From: Arthrobacter jiangjiafuii
GTDB taxonomy: Bacteria > Actinomycetota > Actinomycetes > Actinomycetales > Micrococcaceae
Assembly (NCBI RefSeq): GCF_018622995.1
Contig: NZ_CP076022.1
Span: 992,001-1,056,000 of the forward strand
Length of the DNA stretch: 64,000 nt
Reading direction: 5' to 3'
The first letter of the stretch is position 1. Every line of letters starts with the position of its first letter. Under the pieces are notes generated by a model that did no database searches, was not told the DNA's origin, and was given only the letters and a program-made list of their open reading frames with translations. The position numbers and the translations under genes are program-made. Of the stretch, positions 17,528 to 27,040 are shown in pieces.

Positions 17528-19171
17528 CTAAATCCAGCTGGGCATCCACATACGCAGCCGCCAGTCAGAATACGGGATAGTTTCGGCCGTCCAGACCGGC
17601 AGGAAGAATGCGGAGGCCAGCACGGCAGCCAGGATGAAGATCGCAACCGCCGCTTTTCCGGCGCGCCGCCTGGCCGCCGGGTCGCCCGGCCTGCCCAGCA
17701 GCAGCCCCAGCACATAGGTCAGGGCAAGGATCAGGAACGGTTCGAAGGACACCGAATAGAAGAAAAAGGTGGTGCGTTCCGGATAAGCGAACCAGGGCAG
17801 GTAGCCGGCAGCGACCCCGGCAAGGATGGCTCCGGCGCGCCAGTCGCGCCGGCCGATCCAGCAGAAGAGGAGCACCAGCAGCGAGACCGCCGCCGCCCAC
17901 CAGATCAGCGGGTTGCCCAGCGAGGTGACGGCGGTGGAACAGCTTTCGGCGGTGCAGCCGTCGGTGCCGCCAGGGGTGGACTCGTAAAAGAACGACGTCG
18001 GCCGGCCCATGACCAGCCAGGTCCAGGCGCTGGACTCGTACGTGTGCTCGGAGCTGAGCCCGTTGTGGAAGGCGTACGCGCTGCGGTGGTATTCGGCCAG
18101 GGAACGCAGCCAGTCCGGCAGCCAGCCCCAGGTCCCGGACGGGTTGTCCGCGGCCCAGTTCCTGTCATAGGCGCCGGTCGAGCGGAGCCAGCCGGTCCAG
18201 GAGGCAAGGTAGGCCAGGGCGGCGGCCGGAATGATGGTGAAAAATGCGGGAATGCCATCCTTGAGCAGCCCCGCGGTGCGCCAGCTCCGGAAACCTGCAA
18301 CCCGACGGGCGCCCACATCCCAGAGGACGGTCATCAGCCCGAACACCGCCACGAACGCCAGCGCCGACCATTTGGTCCCTACCGCCAGGCCGAGGAATAC
18401 GCCGGCTGCCAGCCGCCACGGCCGCCACAGCAGCCAGGGCCCGTACAACAGGGCCTGGGCCGTTGGCCTGCCGGAACCGTCCGGGGCCAGGGCAGCGGTC
18501 TTCCGGGCCAGCCGGAGCCGGCCGTCGGTGCGGTCCAGCAGCAGCGCGCCGAAGGCTGCCACAATCCAGAAGGTCAGGAATACGTCCAGCAGCGAGGTGC
18601 GCGAATGCACCAGATGGTGCCCGTCCACCGCCAGCAGCAGCCCGGCCAGTCCGCCCAGGAGCGGGGACCGGAACAGCTTCACCGCGATCAGCCCCACCAG
18701 CAGGACGGTCAGGGTGCCGGTCAGTGCCGCACTGAAACGCCAGCCGAAGCTGTTGTCCGCGCCGAACAGCTCCATGCCGGCGGCGATCATCCACTTGCCC
18801 ACCGGGGGATGGACCACGTATTCGGGGCTGGCGAGCAGAACGTCCGGCGTACCGGCATTGAAGGAGTCGTTCGCGCCGTCGGGCCATTCCCGTTCATATC
18901 CGGAGAGCAGGTACGAGTAGGCATCCTTGACGTAATAGGTTTCGTCGAAGACCAACGAGCGGGGTTCAGCCAGCCGGACAAACCGCAGCACGCCGCCGAT
19001 CACGGCGGCCAGCAGGGGAGCCAGCCAGCCCCAGAGGCCCAGGGAGGCCGTGGTGCCCGGAGCCCAGCCCAGCAGCCGGTTCCTCAACTCGCCGAGGCGG
19101 AAGGCGGCACCCGGTTCGCTGACGAGGGGTGCCGCGGGCGGGGGAGGGGTGTCGCTGGCGGTCAGAGTCAC
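17528..19171 (-). CDS. pmt: Dolichyl(polyprenyl)-phosphate-mannose protein mannosyltransferase (Pmt)
   Basis: A 547-residue GT-C enzyme with about eleven membrane helices. The catalytic acidic pair is in the first outside loop, RSLVFDETYYVKDAYSYLL; GAPFVVHPPVGKW-like sequence follows (VVHPPVGKWMIAAG) and RTSLLDVF matches the family's ARLLDVF box. It moves mannose from polyprenyl-phosphate-mannose to Ser/Thr of exported proteins as they cross the membrane (Rv1002c in mycobacteria). The GTG at 19171 lies 7 nt after a minus-strand TAGAGT box, which suggests a leaderless start; the frame is open to 19276, but that extension would run into the divergent rsmI gene. The Pro-, Thr- and Ser-rich wall protein and the extracellular DUF5719 protein nearby are plausible substrates. 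Confidence 0.9.
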   Translation of the reverse strand: MTLTASDTPPPPAAPLVSEPGAAFRLGELRNRLLGWAPGTTASLGLWGWLAPLLAAVIGGVLRFVRLAEPRSLVFDETYYVKDAYSYLLSGYEREWPDGANDSFNAGTPDVLLASPEYVVHPPVGKWMIAAGMELFGADNSFGWRFSAALTGTLTVLLVGLIAVKLFRSPLLGGLAGLLLAVDGHHLVHSRTSLLDVFLTFWIVAAFGALLLDRTDGRLRLARKTAALAPDGSGRPTAQALLYGPWLLWRPWRLAAGVFLGLAVGTKWSALAFVAVFGLMTVLWDVGARRVAGFRSWRTAGLLKDGIPAFFTIIPAAALAYLASWTGWLRSTGAYDRNWAADNPSGTWGWLPDWLRSLAEYHRSAYAFHNGLSSEHTYESSAWTWLVMGRPTSFFYESTPGGTDGCTAESCSTAVTSLGNPLIWWAAAVSLLVLLFCWIGRRDWRAGAILAGVAAGYLPWFAYPERTTFFFYSVSFEPFLILALTYVLGLLLGRPGDPAARRRAGKAAVAIFILAAVLASAFFLPVWTAETIPYSDWRLRMWMPSWI

Positions 19172-19178
19172 GCGCTCC

Positions 19179-19225
19179 ACTCTATCGGCGGGCGGAGGAT
19201 CCCGCGGCGCCAACTCGCGTAGGGT
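19179..19225. promoter_or_regulatory. Divergent leaderless promoters of pmt and rsmI
   Basis: On the minus strand TAGAGT (19184-19179) ends 7 nt before the pmt GTG at 19171. On the plus strand TAGGGT (19220-19225) ends 6 nt before GTG 19232. Both genes therefore seem to start transcription on the start codon, with the two -10 boxes only 35 bp apart. Confidence 0.5.
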
Positions 19226-19231
19226 TAGATG

Positions 19232-20146
19232 GTGAATTCCAGCAAGCAGAGCACCGGGACCGGATCTACCAAGCACCTAGAGAACGACGGCGGGAAGACC
19301 GGCGCCGCCGTCGCCGGACAGATCGTGCTCGCCGCCACTCCCATCGGCAACATGGGCGACGCCACCAACCGGCTGATCGGGCTGCTGGAAACGGCAGACG
19401 TTATTGCCGCCGAAGACACCAGGCGGCTGCACCGGCTGGTCTCCGCCCTGAAAATCACCACCACCGGCAAGATCATCAGTTACCACGAACACAACGAAGC
19501 GACCCGCACCGCCGATCTGCTGGAGATGGTGCGCGGCGGTGCGACCCTGCTCATGGTGACCGATGCCGGCATGCCCGCCGTTTCGGACCCCGGCTTCCGG
19601 CTGGTCGAGGCCGCCGCCAGTGAAGGCCTGACCGTCACCGCAGCACCCGGCCCCTCGGCCGTCCTCACCGCGCTGGCGCTGTCCGGGCTGCCGACGGACC
19701 GGTTCTGCTTCGAAGGCTTCCTCCCGCGCAAGGCCGGGGAACGCAGCGCACGCCTGAACGAGCTGGCCCGGGAGCAGCGCACCATGGTGTTCTTCGAAGC
19801 CCCGCACCGCCTGGAGCCGATGCTGCGTGCCCTGGACGCCGCGTTCGGCGGTGACCGCCGCGCCGCCGTCGCCCGTGAACTCACCAAACTGCACGAGCAG
19901 GTGCTGCGTGCCCCGCTGCGTGAACTGCTCGAATGGGCGGAAACGTCCGAGGTGCGCGGGGAGATCGCCGTCGTGGTCGCCGGCGCCGGCGAGGCAGCCC
20001 CCGAACAGCCCGAAGACCATGTGGCGGCCGTGAACGGCCTCATCGCGCAGGGGGCCCGCCTGAAGGATGCGGTGGCCACTGTGGCCGAAGATGCCCGGAT
20101 CAGCAAGCGCGAGCTGTATTCAGCGGTCCTGGCTGCGCGCAGCTGA
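19232..20146 (+). CDS. rsmI: 16S rRNA (cytidine-1402-2'-O)-methyltransferase RsmI
   Basis: A 304-residue SAM-dependent enzyme of the tetrapyrrole-methylase fold that methylates the ribose of C1402 in the ribosomal P site. Motifs: VLAATPIGNMGDATNR, AAEDTRRLHRLV, SYHEHNEATR, VTDAGMPAVSDPGFRLV and AAPGPSAVLTAL. The first 25 residues are Ser/Thr/Gly-rich and not conserved. GTG 19232 is preferred to the ATG at 19229 because it lies exactly 6 nt after the TAGGGT box; the proteins differ by one residue. The C-terminal region (GARLKDAVATVAEDARISKRELYSAVL) is the usual helical tail. Confidence 0.93.
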   Translation: MNSSKQSTGTGSTKHLENDGGKTGAAVAGQIVLAATPIGNMGDATNRLIGLLETADVIAAEDTRRLHRLVSALKITTTGKIISYHEHNEATRTADLLEMVRGGATLLMVTDAGMPAVSDPGFRLVEAAASEGLTVTAAPGPSAVLTALALSGLPTDRFCFEGFLPRKAGERSARLNELAREQRTMVFFEAPHRLEPMLRALDAAFGGDRRAAVARELTKLHEQVLRAPLRELLEWAETSEVRGEIAVVVAGAGEAAPEQPEDHVAAVNGLIAQGARLKDAVATVAEDARISKRELYSAVLAARS

Positions 20147-20289
20147 TCGCGGCCTTTGGCCAACTGCACAGTGGCGTGGCACCTGCATGGTGCACTTCTG
20201 TATTTACAGCCTGAACGCCCCGCGCCTACCGTGAAGTGGATGACGGGCGGAGCGCCCGGGAACCGACGTCGAACCTGGAGGCATTCCCC

Positions 20290-21771
20290 ATGGGTATTAC
20301 CGCTGACCGCGAAGCCGCACTGCTGGCACAGGTCCCCACCGGCCTGTTGATCAATGGCGAGTGGAGGGACGCCGCCGGCGGGGCGACCTTCGACGTCGAA
20401 GACCCCGCCACCGGCAAGGTGCTGCTCAGCATTGCCGATGCCAGCGCCGAGGACGGCGCCGCCGCGCTGGATGCCGCCGCTGCCGCCCAGGAGTCCTGGG
20501 CGAAGACCGCACCGCGGGAGCGCGGGGAAATCCTGCGCCGCGCCTTTGATCTGGTGACCGAACGGGCCGAGGACTTCGCCCTGCTGATGACACTGGAAAT
20601 GGGCAAGCCGCTGGCTGAAGCCCGCGGCGAGGTCACCTACGGTGCCGAGTTCCTGCGCTGGTTTTCCGAGGAGGCCGTGCGCATCTCGGGCCGCTACGGC
20701 ATGTCTCCGGACGGCAAGTCCCGCCTGATGGTGAACAAGAAGCCGGTGGGCCCGTGCCTGCTGATCACCCCGTGGAACTTCCCGCTGGCGATGGCCACCC
20801 GCAAGATCGCCCCCGCAGTGGCCGCCGGCTGCACCATGGTGCTCAAGCCCGCCAAGCTCACGCCGCTGACCTCCCAGCTGTTCGCCGCCGTGATGATCGA
20901 GGCCGGCCTGCCCGCCGGCGTACTGAACATCGTTTCCACCACCTCTGCCGGTGAAGTCACCGGTCCGATCATGAAGGACGAGCGGCTGCGCAAGGTCTCC
21001 TTCACGGGCTCCACTCCCGTGGGCCAGGGCCTGATCCGCGACGCCGCCGACCGGGTGCTGCGGACCTCCATGGAGCTCGGCGGCAACGCGCCGTTCGTGG
21101 TCTTCGAGGACGCAGACCTGGAGAAGGCAGTGGACGGCGCCATGGCAGCGAAGCTGCGCAACATGGGCGAGGCCTGCACCGCAGCCAACCGCTTCATCGT
21201 GCACGAGTCCGTTGCCGAGGAGTTCGCGGAGAAGTTCGCCGCGAAGGTCGGCGCCATGACCACCGCACGCGGCACCGAGGACGAGTCGAAGATCGGCCCG
21301 CTGATCGATGCCAAGTCCCGCGACAAGGTCCACGCCCTCGTCACGGACGCGGTCGACGGCGGCGCCACGGCCGTTGTGGGCGGAGCACCGGTGGACGGTC
21401 CCGGCTACTTCTACCAGCCGACCGTCCTCAAGAACGTGGCCCCGGATGCCCGGATCCTGCAGGAGGAGATCTTCGGACCGGTGGCTCCGATCGTCACGTT
21501 CGCCACCGAGGCTGAAGCAGTGGCCCTGGCCAACAACACCGAATACGGCCTGGTCGCCTATGTCTTTACGCAGGACCTGAACCGCGGGCTGCGGATCGGC
21601 GAGAAGCTGGAAACCGGGATGCTCGGCCTGAACGCCGGCGTGGTTTCCAACGCCGCAGCCCCCTTCGGCGGGGTCAAGCAGTCCGGGCTGGGCCGCGAAG
21701 GCGGTGCCGAGGGCATCGAGGAATACCTGTACACGCAGTACATCGGCATCGCTGATCCCGCTGCCGGCTAA
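20290..21771 (+). CDS. gabD: NAD(P)-dependent succinate-semialdehyde dehydrogenase (aldehyde dehydrogenase)
   Basis: A 493-residue aldehyde dehydrogenase. The catalytic cysteine is C296 (GEACTAAN); the general base is the glutamate of MELGGNAPFVVF; cofactor-binding ITPWNFPLAMATRKIAPA and FTGSTPVGQGL are present. GEACTAANR and the ending EEYLYTQYIGI resemble the GabD group, which oxidises succinate semialdehyde from GABA breakdown, though a related aldehyde cannot be excluded. ATG 20290 has GGAGG 8 nt upstream. No transaminase or transporter for GABA lies nearby. A short palindrome-like CTGTATTTACAG at 20198-20209 upstream could be a regulator site, but the evidence is slight. Confidence 0.85.
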   Translation: MGITADREAALLAQVPTGLLINGEWRDAAGGATFDVEDPATGKVLLSIADASAEDGAAALDAAAAAQESWAKTAPRERGEILRRAFDLVTERAEDFALLMTLEMGKPLAEARGEVTYGAEFLRWFSEEAVRISGRYGMSPDGKSRLMVNKKPVGPCLLITPWNFPLAMATRKIAPAVAAGCTMVLKPAKLTPLTSQLFAAVMIEAGLPAGVLNIVSTTSAGEVTGPIMKDERLRKVSFTGSTPVGQGLIRDAADRVLRTSMELGGNAPFVVFEDADLEKAVDGAMAAKLRNMGEACTAANRFIVHESVAEEFAEKFAAKVGAMTTARGTEDESKIGPLIDAKSRDKVHALVTDAVDGGATAVVGGAPVDGPGYFYQPTVLKNVAPDARILQEEIFGPVAPIVTFATEAEAVALANNTEYGLVAYVFTQDLNRGLRIGEKLETGMLGLNAGVVSNAAAPFGGVKQSGLGREGGAEGIEEYLYTQYIGIADPAAG

Positions 21772-21847
21772 GCTGCCGATCCCGTTTATGGGGCTGGCCA
21801 TCGGCGCCGGGGGCAGGACCTGCCCCCGGCGCCTGGCGGTCCCGCCC

Positions 21848-24295
21848 CTACCGGCGGAGCCGCGAGGACAGCGAGGCCGGGAACAGCAACGCCCGCAGCC
21901 GTTTACCCGGCGGGGCCGAAGCGGCAAAACTCTCCCGGATGGTGCTGACGTCCGCCCACAGACGCTCCGCGTCGGGAGCGCCGGAGCCCGGCAAGGACCC
22001 TAAGGGTCCGGAGCCTGTAATTCCGGAGCCTGTAGTTCCTGATCCTGCGGCAAGGCCCGGAGCAGCATAGGCTTCCTGCTCGTAGGCGCTGCGCAACCGC
22101 TCCAAAGCCAGCGCGGCGCCCTCCGGCAGCCCTGCGTCGTGCGCCAGCCGTTGCGCAAACGCCCGGGGCGAGTCGGCCAGGCGGGGGACGTGCCCGTAGT
22201 CCAGTCCGGTGTCGGCTGCCTCGTCCCAGGCCAGGGTGGCGGGCCCTCCCCGCTGGTCCGCACCGGCTCCACCTGCAATGCCGGAACCGTCCAGCCAGCG
22301 CCGTCGAAGAGTGCGCCGGCGGCGGCGCAGCGCCCACGGGGCCAGTACTGCGCCGGCGGCAGCGAGGACCCCGGCCGCCACACCCAGATAGCGGCCCGCG
22401 CCGGTTTCGGCCGGTGCCACGGGCGCGGCGTTGGCCGGCGCGGTGGGTGCCGGCGTCGCGGGGGCGGTCGCCGCCGGGGCCGGGCGCTCCCGTTCGAGCG
22501 CCTCGTCGCGCAGCGCCTGGCCCACATCGGGCCGCGACTGAACCGAGTAGGCGGGAACCGAACCGCGGGACGGGGTCGGCTCAAAGCGCACCCAGCCCAT
22601 CCCATGGAAGTAGAGTTCAGGCCAGGCATGCGCGTCGCGGGAATCAACTTCGTATTCCTGCAGAACCGTGCCATCGGTCCCGGTCACCGTGTTGCCAGTG
22701 GTCCGTCCGGGGGCGAATCCCAGTGCCATGCGGCTGGGGATTCCGGCTTCCCGGGCCATGACAGCCATCGCTGCCGCATAGTGGGTGCAGTAGCCGGACT
22801 TCTCCTCCATGAACCTGTCCAGCACTCCCATGCCGTTGCCGTCGTACCCGCCCTCCACCGGAGCATCGAGGGAGTAGCTGAATTCCGGGCCGCGGAGGTA
22901 CCCCTGAATGGCCATGGCCTGTTCATAGGGGCCTTGCGCCGTTGCGGTTGCTGTTTCCACCGCCTCGCGAATACTCTCCGGCACATCCGCCGGAAGGTCG
23001 GTGAAGACCGGGTCCACCGCATTTTCCGGGGCCACCCCAATCTGTTCCAGGGTTGACGGCGTGATCTGCGGGCTCAGGCTCTGCACCTCGTAACTGAGCC
23101 GGGGCGATCCGAGCTGATCCTCGGCGATTACCGTCATCGTCTTGGGATCCCAGCTCCATCTTCCGGCGGCTCCATACACGCTGGCCGGAGCATACGGCGC
23201 CAGCAGCCAGGGGCTGGCGTAGGACTCAGAGGTGACTTGGGTGGTGACCGTCTGCGCGTTTGCGGCCAGCCCGTCATCCTCGAGCGGGCTCATGCCCTGC
23301 AGCCCGGCACGGCGGCTGTCGGTACGCAGGTCCGGCGCCCAGCGCTGTCCGGAAAAGTCCTCCAGCGTCGTTGAGCGCAGGTACAGGGCCTGCGCCGAAT
23401 CAGTCGCGTAGCGGATACGGCCTGAAGCCGACGGCTGGCGCAGGTCATTGCCCAGGGCCACCACGGGGTTCAGGCCGGATCCGCCGGTCCACAGGTTCAG
23501 CCGCGAACCCTGCGGAAACGTGCCCTGGGTGAAACCCGGGAGCACTGCGGGCAGCGCCAGGGCGGCGACGAGCGCAACGGCACCGATTCCCGCCGCTGTG
23601 CCCACCTGGCGGCGGGGCGGCCGGCGCTCGGGACCTGCCGAGCTGCGTGGCCGTTCCTGCCAGGTTCCGGTGGCGAGCACCAGCAGATACCCGGCTGCGG
23701 CCAGCAAAAACGGAAGTACCCCCACGCTGTCGGGCTTCAGGATCGCAGGAACAATGAGTAGTGACAGCAGTCCCAAGCCGCTTGCAGCGGGCATCCGGAG
23801 GGTCGTGGCCAGGGTGTCGACCAGCAGGGCGATCAGCCCCGTTCCCAGACACGCCACAAACACGATCCCCGGTTCGGCGAGCACGGGCGGCACCTGGTTC
23901 ATGATCGTGGCCTGGGCCTCGCTCAGCAGTACGGCTGCGTGCTCAAGGGTGTCGCCAGTGGGAATCAGCCCAAAAAACGCTCTGGACGAGGCGAACAGCC
24001 AGGTCAGGACGACGACGAGCGCGGCCAGTCCGGCAGCGGGAACCGCGGCGGTGGGGAACCGAAAGCGCCGGGCGGCAGCCATGGCGCTGACCACGGTGAC
24101 GGTCGTCAGCGCCAGCGGCGCAAACCAGGACCAGCCTTCAAAGACGCCGTGCAGGCCAACCATGCACAGCAGGACGGCAACGGCGCTTGCTCCTGCCGCG
24201 GCTCCGTCCCAGGGCGGTCTGGCCGGCTTCCGCGGCACCCGTACTCCAGATGCGCCGGGGGCCTCGGCGGGGTTGCGGGTTTGCGTGGCGGTCAT
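21848..24295 (-). CDS. Membrane-bound transglutaminase-like protein (DUF3488/TgpA type)
   Basis: An 815-residue protein. Eight or so helices fill residues 30-270 (TgpA-like DUF3488 part). An outside region holds the transglutaminase core: the cysteine in EEKSGYCTHYAAAMAVMARE, the histidine in DSRDAHAWPELYF and a later aspartate. After a Pro/Ala/Thr stretch comes another helix and a DUF4129-like cytoplasmic tail. The ATG at 24295 overlaps the DUF58 stop (ATGA), giving a coupled operon moxR-DUF58-tgpA. Such proteins are probably envelope proteases or amidases. The C-terminus contains short SGTTGSGITGSG repeats (about residues 765-780). Confidence 0.87.
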   Translation of the reverse strand: MTATQTRNPAEAPGASGVRVPRKPARPPWDGAAAGASAVAVLLCMVGLHGVFEGWSWFAPLALTTVTVVSAMAAARRFRFPTAAVPAAGLAALVVVLTWLFASSRAFFGLIPTGDTLEHAAVLLSEAQATIMNQVPPVLAEPGIVFVACLGTGLIALLVDTLATTLRMPAASGLGLLSLLIVPAILKPDSVGVLPFLLAAAGYLLVLATGTWQERPRSSAGPERRPPRRQVGTAAGIGAVALVAALALPAVLPGFTQGTFPQGSRLNLWTGGSGLNPVVALGNDLRQPSASGRIRYATDSAQALYLRSTTLEDFSGQRWAPDLRTDSRRAGLQGMSPLEDDGLAANAQTVTTQVTSESYASPWLLAPYAPASVYGAAGRWSWDPKTMTVIAEDQLGSPRLSYEVQSLSPQITPSTLEQIGVAPENAVDPVFTDLPADVPESIREAVETATATAQGPYEQAMAIQGYLRGPEFSYSLDAPVEGGYDGNGMGVLDRFMEEKSGYCTHYAAAMAVMAREAGIPSRMALGFAPGRTTGNTVTGTDGTVLQEYEVDSRDAHAWPELYFHGMGWVRFEPTPSRGSVPAYSVQSRPDVGQALRDEALERERPAPAATAPATPAPTAPANAAPVAPAETGAGRYLGVAAGVLAAAGAVLAPWALRRRRRTLRRRWLDGSGIAGGAGADQRGGPATLAWDEAADTGLDYGHVPRLADSPRAFAQRLAHDAGLPEGAALALERLRSAYEQEAYAAPGLAAGSGTTGSGITGSGPLGSLPGSGAPDAERLWADVSTIRESFAASAPPGKRLRALLFPASLSSRLRR

Positions 24296-25713
24296 TGGCG
24301 CGGCTCCCGGAAGGAGGTGCGGCCAGGGACGGCATAAGGAGCAGCCGGCGGGTTCATCGGATCCGGGGCAGGGGAATCGGCAAATGAATCTCCCAATGCA
24401 GCCCAAGAGCGAGCGAGGTCCGTCTTCGGCGCCGCGGCGACGGCTTCCCATCCGCCCGCACGCAGGATCGCCAGGGCCGGAGCAGCGTCCTGCGGCCGGT
24501 CAACCGCCAGGATGGCGTAGGCCCTGGACGCGTGGTCTGCCGCCGGTGCCAGCTGCCGTGCTTCAGCCACGGACAAACGGCCTAAGACCGCGATCAAGGG
24601 ACCACGGTGCCGCTGCACCAGCGAACTCAGCAGCTCGTCGCCGAAGGCTCCGCTGCCGTCCGGAACTCCGGAGCCGGCCGCCGCGGATTTCGGGTCGAGT
24701 TCCAGCGCCGCCAGCCCCTCGGCGAGGTCCTTCAGGCCTTCCACCCCGTCGAAGTCGCGCTGCTGCCGGTCCGGGGCGGAGGCTGAACGTTCGAGGGCAG
24801 GCCGGGCATGGGCATCCAGCAGATGCAGCGCGTAGCCACTCTCCACCAGATAGGCGGCCACTGACACCGCTGCGGACACTGCCCGCTCAAAGGACTCGGA
24901 CGTGGCCAATCCGTTGTCGCCGGAGCCATCGAGCCATAATGAGGACCCCGCACCGTCGGCATGGGAGCCTTCCCTGGTATCCAGCAGGAGGGTGGCACGG
25001 GGGGAGGTGACGGGTTCCTCCTGGCGGACCATCAACTCGCCGTGACGAGCCGTGGCCGCCCAATGCACCCGGCGCATTGGATCACCCGGCCGGTACTCGC
25101 GTGTGGACACATCGTCTTCGCTCGGGCTGCCCCGTTGCGGGCCGGTCAGGGCGCCGTCCTTGCCCCGTGGCCCGCCCAGCGCGAGGCGGGGCAGGGCCAG
25201 TGGTGCCGGCGCCACGACCAGCGGATCAGAGCCGCCTACCGTGCGGAGCACGCGGGCCAATCCGAACATGTCCTGGAACTCCGCCGATACCGGGCCGATC
25301 GGGAACAGGCCGCGCCGCGTGGACAGCAACTGATACTCATACATGCTGCCGCCGTCGGGGCCCGGGACCCGGGCCGGAAACCGGAACACCGGGCTCTGGC
25401 CGAAGCGCAGCGGCAGGCCCTCGCGCATATCGGCGCTCTGCCGGAAGGGGCGGGAGCTGTGCAGGGAGAGGGTGACAATGACAGGCGCGCCGGCTTCCGC
25501 AGTTGCAGGACTGAACGTGCGCTCGACGTCGAGCGCCGGCCGCACCAGCCGCAGCGACAGCGCAGCCAGCAGCGGAAGGGCCAGGAGGAACACTGCCAGG
25601 ACCAACACGTCCCGGCGTCCCATTACCTGGGCCGCCAGCAGCGCCACCACTGCGGAGAGCGCCAGCCCCCAGCCTCGGGCAGTCAGCAGCCGGGGTGCGG
25701 TGGTGAAATCCAT
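24292..25713 (-). CDS. DUF58 family protein
   Basis: A 473-residue protein with two N-terminal helices (about residues 14-55), a beta-rich part, and the DUF58 signature REYRPGDPMRRVHWAATARHG at about 215-235; a vWA-like fold follows (ATLLLDTREG as the metal-site-like segment). DUF58 proteins work with MoxR ATPases, perhaps in assembling metal- or envelope-linked complexes. The ATG at 25713 is the only sensible start. It is the middle gene of the moxR-DUF58-transglutaminase set, 117 bp after moxR, and overlaps the next gene by four bases. Confidence 0.87.
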   Translation of the reverse strand: MDFTTAPRLLTARGWGLALSAVVALLAAQVMGRRDVLVLAVFLLALPLLAALSLRLVRPALDVERTFSPATAEAGAPVIVTLSLHSSRPFRQSADMREGLPLRFGQSPVFRFPARVPGPDGGSMYEYQLLSTRRGLFPIGPVSAEFQDMFGLARVLRTVGGSDPLVVAPAPLALPRLALGGPRGKDGALTGPQRGSPSEDDVSTREYRPGDPMRRVHWAATARHGELMVRQEEPVTSPRATLLLDTREGSHADGAGSSLWLDGSGDNGLATSESFERAVSAAVSVAAYLVESGYALHLLDAHARPALERSASAPDRQQRDFDGVEGLKDLAEGLAALELDPKSAAAGSGVPDGSGAFGDELLSSLVQRHRGPLIAVLGRLSVAEARQLAPAADHASRAYAILAVDRPQDAAPALAILRAGGWEAVAAAPKTDLARSWAALGDSFADSPAPDPMNPPAAPYAVPGRTSFREPRQ

Positions 25714-25830
25714 GGATCCTTCCCGGAGCTGATGATGCGAAGTGGAGTGCAGCTTTTCCCTAAGGCCGCGCAGCTTTGCCGCGTGCTTGCCGCCGCAGGC
25801 CGCCCAACTCTGCCGCCGCAGTCGCGGACG

Positions 25831-26907
25831 TTACCGTCGCAGGCGCTCGCCGGCCGGGCTTCGGGGAACCGGAACCCGGGAGAGCAGGTGCGCCAGCAGG
25901 CCCGACGGCGTCTCGCCGGAGCTGGCGGCCTTGCGGTCCAAAATCAGGCGGTGCCCCAGCACCGCGTCAGCGAGGTGGGACACGTCGTCGGGCAGGACAA
26001 AATCGCGTCCGGCCAGCGCCGCGTGCGCCTTGGCCGCGCGCAGCAGCTGCAGCAGGGCCCGGGGGCTGGCACCGAGCCGCAGCTGCGGATGTTCGCGCGT
26101 GGCCTGGCCGATCGCCACCGTGTATTCCTTGACCGCGGAGGAGACGAAGATGTTCCGCACGCGGGCGGTCATGGCAGCGACTTCGGCCACGTCGACGACG
26201 GCCCCCACCCGGTCCAGGGGCGAGGTCGATTGGTGGGACTCGAGCATTTCGATTTCGGACTGCGTGTCCGGGTATCCCAGGGAGATCCGGGCCATGAACC
26301 GGTCGCGTTGGGCCTCGGGCAGCGGATAGGTGCCCTCCATCTCAATCGGATTCTGCGTGGCCACCACCATGAAGGGCTCCGCCAGCCGGTAGGTACCGCC
26401 GTCGACAGTGACCTGCCGTTCCTCCATGCACTCCAGCAGGGCGGACTGGGTCTTGGCCGAGGCGCGGTTGATCTCGTCGCCGATCACGATGTTGGCGAAG
26501 ACAGGACCCTGCCGGAACTCGAACCGGTGGGTGTCCTGGTTGTAGATGGACACCCCGGTCACATCCGAGGGGAGCAGATCAGGGGTGAACTGGATGCGGG
26601 TCACCGAACAGTCGATGGTGCGCGCCAGTGTCTTGGCGAGAAGGGTCTTCCCGACGCCGGGCACGTCCTCCAGCAGCACATGTCCCTGGGCGAGGAGCAC
26701 GGTCAGGACCAGCGACGCTGCCTGCTGCTTGCCGTCGATCACGGTGTTGATGGCGGAAAGGATGCTGGACGCCGCCTGTGCAAAGGACTCCGCGTCGTGC
26801 GGCGCAGCGCTCTGGCGGCTCCAGGCTGCGGATTGCCCGTCCGCTGCCTCCCCGGGGGAGGCCCCGACAAAAGCGGAGGGGGGTGCAGCTGGATTTCGAG
26901 CGTCCAT
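25831..26907 (-). CDS. MoxR-family AAA+ ATPase
   Basis: A 358-residue chaperone-like ATPase. Walker A is DVPGVGKTLLAKTLA, Walker B is ANIVIGDEINRASAKTQSAL, sensor 1 lies in FMVVATQNPIEMEGTYPLPE and the RFMARISLGYP arginine finger region follows. MoxR proteins act with vWA/DUF58 partners. The ATG at 26907 is chosen because GGAAGG lies 5 nt upstream; the frame is open to 27042 but that extension overlaps the likely tatD promoter. About 40 Ala/Pro/Ser-rich residues precede the AAA core. Confidence 0.9.
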   Translation of the reverse strand: MDARNPAAPPSAFVGASPGEAADGQSAAWSRQSAAPHDAESFAQAASSILSAINTVIDGKQQAASLVLTVLLAQGHVLLEDVPGVGKTLLAKTLARTIDCSVTRIQFTPDLLPSDVTGVSIYNQDTHRFEFRQGPVFANIVIGDEINRASAKTQSALLECMEERQVTVDGGTYRLAEPFMVVATQNPIEMEGTYPLPEAQRDRFMARISLGYPDTQSEIEMLESHQSTSPLDRVGAVVDVAEVAAMTARVRNIFVSSAVKEYTVAIGQATREHPQLRLGASPRALLQLLRAAKAHAALAGRDFVLPDDVSHLADAVLGHRLILDRKAASSGETPSGLLAHLLSRVPVPRSPAGERLRR

Positions 26908-27040
26908 GGATACCTTCCAAGCCTCGGCGGGTGCAGGCCGGGCCCGCTGAAGGGACCGGATTGCGGCGCTGGGATCCCCTCGCACTTGTGTGGAAGGGCC
27001 CATGTCACTACAGGGTACAAGCTCACTTAAGGTTAAAGAC